Of a DNA stretch of 64,000 nt, positions 53,771-61,407 are shown in pieces. The stretch is taken from the NCBI RefSeq assembly GCF_943734655.1, contig NC_071355.1, forward strand, positions 22,456,268 to 22,520,267, in the 5' to 3' direction. Positions within the stretch are counted from its first letter, which is position 1; each line of letters opens with the position of its first letter. The translations under genes and the position numbers were made by a program. The DNA is from Sabethes cyaneus (lineage: Eukaryota > Arthropoda > Insecta > Diptera > Culicidae). The notes under the pieces are model-generated. The model saw only the letters and a list, made by a program, of their open reading frames with translations, was not told the DNA's origin and searched no databases.

Positions 53771-54205
53771 ACAGACGGTAGATAATCTACAGACGCGCAA
53801 AGAGAAAAATTACCAATTCGGCAACACTTTTTTTGTTTATTTTATTTAAACAGTTTTGGCAACCAGTCAGAATTGGATCAATCTCCCTATAATCAGCAGT
53901 AAGTTGCGTGAATCGTGAGGTATGTTCCATGGAACTTCGCGAATTACGACGCATATTTTGCAAATTGAACAAGCCAATTGAATTTTTCAAAGCATTATAT
54001 GATATATCGAGTGTAACTAATCCATATGTTGTTAGTAAATCAATAGTTAAAGTTTTAATATTTCAGGTAGATTACAAAACTTAGTCTTCCCTGCCTATAC
54101 GAAACACAAGTTTGTTTACTTTGCTCATTTGGTGTCTCGATTTGACGGTTCGATTGGTGTTTTATGCCACGCTCTTTGCGCGTCTGTAGATTATCTACCG
54201 TCTGT
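53771..54205. mobile_element. 435-bp MITE with 10-bp target duplication
   Basis: Inverted ends ACAGACGGTAGATAATCTAC with CAGACGCGCAAAGAG inside, perfect over 34 bp. The flanks are ACTCAGAGCT on both sides (53761-53770 and 54206-54215). A 9-11-bp duplication is characteristic of the Mutator superfamily. No coding capacity. The right flank continues GCCATAAAT, the end word of the CAGAGCTGCC MITE family. Confidence 0.82.
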
Positions 54206-54433
54206 ACTCAGAGCTGCCATAAATCAGCCGTATGAAACTGAAGGGTAAAGATGCGGCTAACATCTTTTTACGCTTCCTACACGTCCGACACAAAAAGAAA
54301 AAAAGCAAAAAAGTAACTTTGTTCGGGAGCTTACCAATACAGATTCATCCGAGGCTGAAGTTAGAGCGGGCTACTCACAAATACATTTTGTCCGAGGCAA
54401 AGTTTGTTGTGGGCTAGATGAGATGTTGGCTAC

Positions 54434-55479
54434 CAAAGTAAATTGATATATACCAGGTATATGACAATGCGAGCTGTCATATACACTTTGCACTAACACA
54501 TCTACACTAGTTCTGAGATTTCGAGCATTTTGTATGGAAAATTAGTTAATTTTTTTAAAAAATCGTTGGATACGCAAGATTTGTCTTTTTTTTCTTACAG
54601 CTTTTATGTTTATGCTTAGAACATTATTTCTAGTATGTATTTTCATGAATACAATGAAGTACAACATTCCAAATTGCAAGCGGAAATTTTTTCGTCAAAG
54701 CGGTATCAAGATATCTCAAAGAAATGTCCTTATATCGCTTTCCTACAAGTAGTAAAACAAAAAAGAAATTCTTTAAAATGCTCGGACATGATTGTTCAAT
54801 AAGCAGCATGAGCAACATTGTAATCCGCCCGCGATATTTTTCGTCTGATTTCTGGTAAGCTTTTAAAGTGTTAATTATCATCTAAGACTGTTTTGTAGCA
54901 ATCTAAGATTGCTTTTTATGGTTTTCTACGTAGTGTTGAAACAAGAGCATATATATCAAACAACGTGAGCGGGCAAATTTATGATAAAAAGGTATCATCT
55001 TGGAATAGTGACTTCAACTTAAGGATTTTCAAGCAGTAGCACAAGCATCTATTCGAATAAAACTATTTTTTAAAAGAAGACATCAGAGGCAGATATTCAA
55101 GAGCATCATGCAAGCAAAATGTTGGACGGAACGTGTTTTAATTTAAGCAACCGTATACCGTATTGATCGTGAAGTATTAGAAACATTAATTCATTTTTCA
55201 ATTGTACATCGAAATAGTTAGTCACCCATGTTCTCAAATTTTTTACGCATCATTAAAGAAGGCTACAAGTGCAAATGACTTAAAAATATATTCCTTACAT
55301 TTCATTGTAAATGTTCAAATATTTCTCTGGAATAATATAGCTGCATTCATTAATTACAATTAATTTAGTTTTAATTTTCATGCAAGTTCCACCATATTTC
55401 AGAACTATTTCTTCTTCTTTCTACACACACTAATGCAACCCTCGATGGTCACATACCTGGTATATATCAATTTACTTTG
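54434..55479. mobile_element. 1,046-bp non-autonomous DNA element with 9-bp target duplication
   Basis: Ends CAAAGTAAATTGATATATAC and its complement, about 32 bp, with CAGGTAT(A/G)TGAC as the inner part. GTTGGCTAC is present on both sides (54425-54433 and 55480-55488). The 9-bp duplication suggests a Mutator-like origin. Internal sequence is A/T-rich with no transposase frame. Confidence 0.82.
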
Positions 55480-55518
55480 GTTGGCTACACGAAAAATGTA
55501 TGGGAATGACATTTGTGA

Positions 55519-55749
55519 CAGCGGGGTGCCATAAATACAGATATTCGTGCATGCATAAATTTGGGACCCTACCGTTTTCTCCGGAGTATTTAATTTTCTC
55601 GATCTAATCTTTTAAATAACATATTTACATAGTTTATGGACTACTTTAAAATTCAGGAACATTAGTAGAGCCAGAAACCACAGCAACTGAAATAATTGAT
55701 GGGTCCCAAATTTATGCATGCACAAATATCTGTATTTGTGGCAGCTCTG
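55519..55749. mobile_element. CAGAGCTGCC MITE, copy 2
   Basis: 231 bp, aligns to 37279-37493 over its whole length with a short extra TTTACATAG near 55625. The right end GGCAGCTCTG is intact; the left end has decayed to CAGCGGGGTGCC. No clear 8-bp flank repeat remains. Confidence 0.78.
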
Positions 55750-56614
55750 TATGTATTGCGGTTATTTACATAAATTTTCATCCTGTTGCGGCGGTAACCC
55801 GCATCGTCAATCACCGCAAAGAGAACAAGGAAAGGTGGCCAAATATTTTTTGGTTTATATGTGCAATTGTTACTGATGCTTTAGCAACTAAAAATACATA
55901 AAAAAAACGTCTTTTAACCTTTTACATTCAAAAATATGTATTATATAAATCCATTGAATATCATAAGTATAAAAATATGTGTAAATAGTAACACAATTTA
56001 AGAAGTACGGAAAGGGGTTGCAAATATCTAAACAATAAAAATTAATCTATTTGTATGGCAGCTCTGGACAAAAGCACATCCTTCAATATTTGGCGAGGTC
56101 AGCATTGGGTGATAATGTATCGATATAACTGGTATCGATATTCGTGGACGAAATCTCGATATAGTTTTTTTTCGAAATAGTTAATTTCGGCATGCATATA
56201 ACAGCTTTGTAAATGTTAACACGTTATACGGAGTGTTAAAAATAAATGTAAAATGCAGATCGTCACGTGATGCGAGCAATTTAGCTGATTATGCTTTCAG
56301 CTGAGTATACGTATCGATATGTGAAAAATATCGATATTCAAATAACGAAAATTCGTCAGCTTCGCTCAATACAGAATTATTTTGACAGCTTGCTATGAAC
56401 TTTCCGAGAATGAAAAGATTTCTTGCAATGCACAATACTTAAAAATGCAATAAAACTGCTCGAAATCCTATCCTGGAGAAAATCCTTAAATCCGCAGCCT
56501 AAAAATTCGTTAAGGGGGCATAGTTTTTTTCAATTCGTAAAAACGGTAAAAACCAAATTTTTTTTTATTGATTATTTCGAAAGATTAACATTTTGACAAT
56601 ATGTGTTTGAAGTC
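55750..56614. other. Intergenic, no gene recognised
   Basis: A/T-rich. TATCGAT-type words recur (56109-56165, 56312-56340) but no boundaries could be fixed. Confidence 0.4.
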
Positions 56615-56622
56615 ATTTGGAT

Positions 56623-56986
56623 CTGAGAGAGAGTCGCGAAGACGCTCTTTTTTTCTCATGCTTTAACCGTTGTTATTTTTCCTGTTATGTTTGTATTCAT
56701 TTTCTGGCTGACTGTTCCAGCGCATTCGTGGACTTTGTGATAAGGTGTGATAAGGGCGTGTCTTGGAGTGTCATTTTTTGCTGCTAGTTGGTCTATGGGT
56801 ACATCAGATTTTGCAAAAATACTGTATGAAACATGTAATAAATCGGAACTTCAACTTTTGTCAAGTTTCCCTAAAGAACTACCATCCGAGAACTTCCATG
56901 AGTTATCAATACTTCTCCATTTCTGACGAATAATAACGACTGGCTGCATTTGACGTTGGATTTTTTCCTATCCGCGAATCTCTCAG
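56623..56986. mobile_element. hAT-type MITE with CTGAGAGAGA ends (copy 2)
   Basis: 364 bp, same ends and order as 40200-40589 (CTGAGAGAGAGTCGCGAAG to GCGAATCTCTCAG). The flanks ATTTGGAT (56615-56622) and GTTTGGAT (56987-56994) are an 8-bp duplication with one mismatch. Confidence 0.85.
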
Positions 56987-57009
56987 GTTTGGATGAATTC
57001 CAAAAATTG

Positions 57010-57440
57010 ACAGTTACAGCTATTTGTACGCCGCCTATAAGGTACTCTCCCAGATCCTGTTACGCCTGCTGTCACCGATAGCACAAGGTTTCGTAGGGAA
57101 TTATCAGGCGGATTTCATGGGGGCTCGCGCAAACGGACCAAATTTTTACTATCCGACAGATCTTGCAGAAATGTCGGGAGTACAACGTGTCCACGCATCA
57201 CATCTTTATTGATGTCAAAGCAGCATACGATACAGTCGATCGAGACAAGCTATGGCAGATAATGCATGAATACGGTTTTCCGGACAAACTGACGCGACTG
57301 ATCAGAGCTACATTGGATCGAGTGATGTGTTTCGTACGCATCTCTGGGACACTCTCGAGTCCCTTCGAGACGCGACGAGGGTTGAGACAAGGTGACGGTC
57401 TATCCTGCTCCTGCATGCTGTTCAACACAGGGACGTAAAA
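57010..57440 (+). pseudogene. RTE-like RT fragment, family 3
   Basis: Plus strand: YAAYKVLSQILLRLLSPIAQ, GFVGNYQADFMGARA, a 1-nt frameshift, then HHIFIDVKAAYDTVDRDKLW, EYGFPDKLTRLIRATLDRV, ETRRGLRQGDGLSC. It ends at the LFN box. It provides the uninterrupted reference for the MITE insertion at 33738-34141. Confidence 0.85.
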
Positions 57441-57970
57441 TGTACTGGTTGGTGACCAAAATCTGAAGATATTTGACATTATTTCTTGTGACCAGTCATG
57501 CGGCACATTTCTAGTACACACGCACCGAGAAGAAATACCAGAATAACGACAACATCGCTTGCTCGTCGTGTCGCACACATTTCGGAGCGACAGAGCCACG
57601 CTTCAACATTCTAGCACCATGCATGACCAAAGGTGTAGTGGTTTTTGGTATTCTCGTGTGCTGCTTCATTCGTATGCCTACAGCTTTTCCCCAAATAATG
57701 CGGATTCAATGAAGAACGTTCCCAAACTTGAAAACGAACTCTACTGCATATATTCCTACAAGATCTTTAAAGTAGTGGTCAACCATAAAACCGTGCAAAA
57801 ATTCGTTACATAAATTTCAGGTGAAAAACGCATCAATAATTACACCTTATTCGCTATCGCTTGTCCATACTATTTCAGCTAGAACTGTATGCAAAAAGAG
57901 GCGAAAGCCTGTCATTTCTATACTGTGATACTTTTTTCGACTGGTCACAGTGAAATATGAATGTTTGCTT
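57441..57970. other. Intergenic, nothing recognised
   Basis: No gene or repeat boundary was found. Confidence 0.4.
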
Positions 57971-58505
57971 CCCAGATAACACAAAATCGTAATAGAACGT
58001 TCACATTAAATCGTTTTCATGCCAATTTCACATTGGAATTGTATAATGATTAGAGTATGTCAAATCGAAGTGAACAATAAGTTGTTTTGCAGTCGTGCGT
58101 GTCTTCATATACAATTCATGACTGTGAATTATAAAGCAGTATAGACGATTGCAATATTTGATTATATCTTAATCATATATTCAGGAGTATTTAGTTGCGT
58201 GTTATAAAAACTACGCAAAATAGAATTACAAATAATTGTCAAAATTTTCGCACGTATATCGCCTCCACTTTGGTACATATATGTTCTTATATGGCGTGAA
58301 ATATAAGTTTTTCGTTCAGATATGATTTCGTATAGCGTCCGCCATTATAGTGCGTAAAAAGCTGGATATGAAGACACGCACGACTGCAAAACAACTTATT
58401 GTTTACTTCGGTTTGACATACTCTAATCATTATACAATTCCAATCCGAAATTGGCATGAAAACGATTTAATGTGAACTTTCTATTACGATTTTGTGTTAT
58501 CTGGG
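57971..58505. mobile_element. 535-bp foldback element with 140-bp arms
   Basis: The arms 57971-58110 and 58366-58505 are inverted copies of each other (CCCAGATAACACAAAATCGT, TTCATGCCAATTTC, TGCAGTCGTGCGTGTCTTCA) with only a handful of differences. The loop is about 255 bp without coding capacity. Flanking duplication is not clear. A 42-bp stretch of the inner right arm region recurs at 59262-59303. Confidence 0.85.
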
Positions 58506-58645
58506 TCGCTTGTTGAAAATGTCAAAATTACGGTTTAAGTGAACGAATGCAACTAAATAGTATAAACTAAAATGTATATGTTTAGTTCTTCCTGTTTCTT
58601 GTTAGTTATCTTCAAAAATAAACAGTACAAATTCATAAACGTTGA

Positions 58646-59222
58646 AATAGAGGTTTTCCGTCAGATCATACCCCTTCTTTTCTTATTTTTTCTCGAAAGT
58701 ACTCCCAATACGAGTGATAATGGTGCAAAAATATATTTTTTTCGTTGACTCTAGAATTTACTACGATTTTTCAAACAATGTAAATTGCAAGAATGGTGAG
58801 TTTCTTTTCACCAAATCACGAATGTTGAGTTTTAAAAAATTCGTTTCGGCTGCACTGTTTATTAAAATTTTCAGATTTTCTGGCAGCATTGCACAACAGA
58901 TATTGACATATGTGTATCAGCGGTTGAGTGAAAAGGACAAAACGAATGAAGCTAATGATTACCTTCTTTTTCGTTTCGTGCGTTGCTTGCCACAAGAGTA
59001 AAGAGTGGCATAAATGGTTTCGAAGTGGTGAAAATAGAGGACACTGGTACAAAAAGGCATGTAATACATCCGAGAAGTGACGGGTTGAAATATACGTATT
59101 TTAGTTTTTCATTTTTACAGTAGTTAGAGGTTTTAATAAAGAAAGTTTTATATGGGTATAATTTCTAAGAGTCAAAACCGAACATTTAGTGGAAAAAAAA
59201 ATTTTGACGGAAAACCTCTATT
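58646..59222. mobile_element. Putative 577-bp TIR element
   Basis: AATAGAGGTTTTCCGTCA at 58646 and its exact complement at 59205-59222 face each other. The interior has a 95-codon open stretch with no recognisable motif. No target duplication is readable. Confidence 0.5.
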
Positions 59223-59261
59223 GTACCCGAAGGACCACTACAGGGAGAGGGCCCACTATTG

Positions 59262-59303
59262 GTAGATATCCAGCTTTTTACGCGCTATAATGGTGGACGC
59301 TAT
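59262..59303. repeat. Solo fragment of the foldback element interior
   Basis: ATATCCAGCTTTTTACGCGC and TATAATGGTGGACGCTATA match the complement of 58335-58366. Confidence 0.55.
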
Positions 59304-59340
59304 AAATAGTGTTCGTAACACCCCATCGACATCTCTATAT

Positions 59341-59699
59341 TAGAGATGGTCGGGTATGAAAATTTGAATACCCTCACCCGACCCGTACCCGGTCAAGAAA
59401 AAAATTCAAAACCCGTACCCGACCCGAACCCGCAAGTTTATTATTTTTGATACCCGAACCCGACCGCAACCCGACGGGTACGGGACGGGCCCGGGTACCC
59501 GACCATCTTTAGTGTTAAACGTGGTCAATAGAGATACCCGACCCGACCCGTACCCGGTTTCAAAAACAAAAATTAAAAACCCGTACCCGACCCGAACCCG
59601 CAAATTATTTTTTTTCTATACCCGAACCCGACCCGAACCCGGCGGGTACGGGTACGGGTACGGGTTTCGGGCAAATTTTCCGCTACCCGACCATCTCTA
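59341..59699. mobile_element. 359-bp hAT-type MITE made of ACCCG/CGGGTA repeats
   Basis: Ends TAGAGATGGTCGGGTA and TACCCGACCATCTCTA, flanked by CTCTATAT on both sides (59333-59340 and 59700-59707), a perfect 8-bp duplication. The interior is two diverged copies of a unit of about 170 bp, each made mainly of ACCCG, AACCCG and GGGTAC words with A/T-rich breaks. No coding capacity; translated frames only repeat GYGYG or PDPYP. Confidence 0.85.
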
Positions 59700-59945
59700 C
59701 TCTATATCGAGCTGCAGTAAACGTCAGCGACAGCATGTCCTGGGCTCAAAATTTGACAGCGGGCCCAAATCAGACTACTAGCAGTTAAGTGAAACGCAGT
59801 GCTGACATGCTATCTGATTTTCGCACACACGAGATGTGGGTGGCGAAAACATGGTTGCCTGCCGATGGGGTGGTTCGTAATATTCGAACAATCTTTTTGA
59901 CAACTCTGCATCCATCAAAACTGGGCACTCTTCTCATGTACGGCA

Positions 59946-60060
59946 GTGTTGCTCTTTCTTTCGTTTACGCAAAAGCAGGAGAGCAATAGTTTTGTTTACA
60001 TTTCGCTCATTTTTGCTCTCCTTCTTTGGCGTTAACGAAAGAAAGAGCACAGTAGTGTTG
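59946..60060. repeat. Short foldback repeat
   Basis: GTTGCTCTTTCTTTCGTTTA (59949) and TAACGAAAGAAAGAGCACAG (60032) pair, continuing inward through GGAGAGCAA and TTGCTCTCC. Arms of about 45 bp, loop about 25 bp. Confidence 0.5.
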
Positions 60061-60249
60061 CAAGAGAAAAGTGCCAGATTTGATGTATCAGGTATATCAG
60101 GTATCAGCATCTTTTGGCTCGAGCAGCACGTTCCTCACAATCATGTGGAAGATTTGTGCCTTGCCCATCTTGCCCGTGTCATCATTTACCTGATGAGGAC
60201 GGGAAGGAAAACAGGAGGAATAGGAAGGGGTGGATGAGGAATTTGGACA

Positions 60250-61137
60250 AACACAAACATATATATACCGAGAGATTTTTGTACCCCCGAGGGGATACTG
60301 CAATCCTTGGTAGTTAACTTATCAAAAGTACACCCCCTGGGGGGTATACTCATGATAAATAAGAGCTTATAGCTCAATACCGCTTTCGGTAAGGAACATC
60401 AAAATGTCTCGTAATTTTAGTTTCCTAAAATCCGATTCATTTAAGACGTAGGATCCAAAGATCCTATGACGCAATTGTGCTACTGCAGGACAGTTGCAAA
60501 TTACGTGATATGGTGTACCGTAGTCGGATTCACATAAATTACAATGAAACGATTCAGCTCGCTGAATCGTAGCCATATGATAATTTAGCCTGCAGTGACC
60601 AGTCAGTGATCTGACAAGAATACTGCAATTTACCTTTGAGTGTTGCAAAAGAAATTTCGCAACCTTCTCACAAGGCTTAACAATGAAACTTTTCGTTTGA
60701 CGACAAGTTTCAAGATTTTCCCAATAACGTACATGTTCAGATGAAAACCAAGATCGAATCTTTTGTTTTATCCAACATGCCGCAATTGGTAAAGCAGGTT
60801 CCGGTCCGAAAACCGACTTTTCTGCTCCAGATCTTGCTAGTTCATCAGCCCATTCATTTCCGGTTATACCAGAATGACCAGGAACCCAAACCAGATGAAC
60901 GGCATTTAGAATGCTTAGTTCTTCTAATTGGGTGTGACAGGCGATGACTGTTTTAGATTTAGAATTAGCCGCACAAAGGGCTTTTATAGCGGCTTGACTG
61001 TCAGAACAGAAGTAGATAATCTTGCCTATCAGTTCTTTCTGAAGTGCAAACTGAGCTCCGCACATAATTGCAAAGATTTCAGCTTGAAAAACGGTGCAGT
61101 AACTACCCAACGAATAGGATTCCTCCAATTCTAGCTC
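60250..61137 (-). pseudogene. RNase H end of an I- or LOA-clade non-LTR element
   Basis: An open frame on the minus strand (61137-60367) encodes an RNase H domain: CTVFQAEIFAIMCGAQFA (catalytic Glu), IYFCSDSQAAIKAL (Asp), VHLVWVPGHSGITGNEWADE (His and last Asp), followed by FHCNLCESDYGTPYHVICNC, a Cys/His C-terminal motif. RNase H downstream of RT is found in the I, LOA and R1 groups. Sequence upstream (RT, first catalytic Asp) is absent, cut at the LTR of the gypsy element. The 3' UTR (60366-60250) has two imperfect palindromes, GTACACCCCCTGGGGGGTATAC and GTACCCCCGAGGGGATAC-like, about 50 bp apart. Confidence 0.85.
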
Positions 61138-61151
61138 ACGGCAGTAAACAC

Positions 61152-61307
61152 TGTAACATATAGCAGTTTATAAAGTGTAGCCCCCCGTCAAATATTACTG
61201 AACAGTCACTCACACACATACCTATCACTTGTATACCTTACCCAGAGAAACCGTTTAATAAATCAGTATGTTTAAGACACGCGTCCGAGTAACACTTCGT
61301 TCCTACA
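61152..61307 (+). repeat. 5' LTR of a Ty3/gypsy element
   Basis: 156 bp starting TGTAACATATAGC and ending CGTTCCTACA, so the ends are TGTA...TACA. It contains TTATAAAGTG (possible TATA box) at 61171 and AATAAA at 61256-61261, expected of an LTR. It is followed at once by TGGTGTCAGAAGTGCGC, the likely tRNA primer-binding site. The 3' LTR is outside the window, so the ends are inferred. Confidence 0.7.
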
Positions 61308-61324
61308 TGGTGTCAGAAGTGCGC
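61308..61324 (+). other. Probable primer-binding site
   Basis: TGGTGTCAGAAGTGCGC begins directly after the LTR CA; TGG matches the complement of a tRNA CCA end. Which tRNA cannot be told here. Confidence 0.5.
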
Positions 61325-61407
61325 GAGTCGAATGCCGTATTCGCGTAATTGTCACATGAGTGAACTTGAACTGCAAGAGTAGCGCGAGTGAAGTGATTAA
61401 AGATAGA

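Noticed and set aside
53318..53785. 155-codon open reading frame upstream of ZNF-I
   Set aside because: It starts with TTG, has no recognisable motif, no supporting splice or poly(A) signals, and runs into the inverted end of a MITE.
54630..54881. 83-codon hydrophobic frame on the minus strand
   Set aside because: It lies inside the 54434-55479 non-autonomous element, in A/T-rich DNA, with no homology-like features.
58714..59001. 95-codon frame
   Set aside because: Begins with a non-ATG codon, sits within a putative TIR element and shows no motif.
59401..59690. Telomere-like or satellite array
   Set aside because: The ACCCG/GGGTAC repeats are confined between inverted ends with an 8-bp target duplication, so it is a mobile element, not a telomere.
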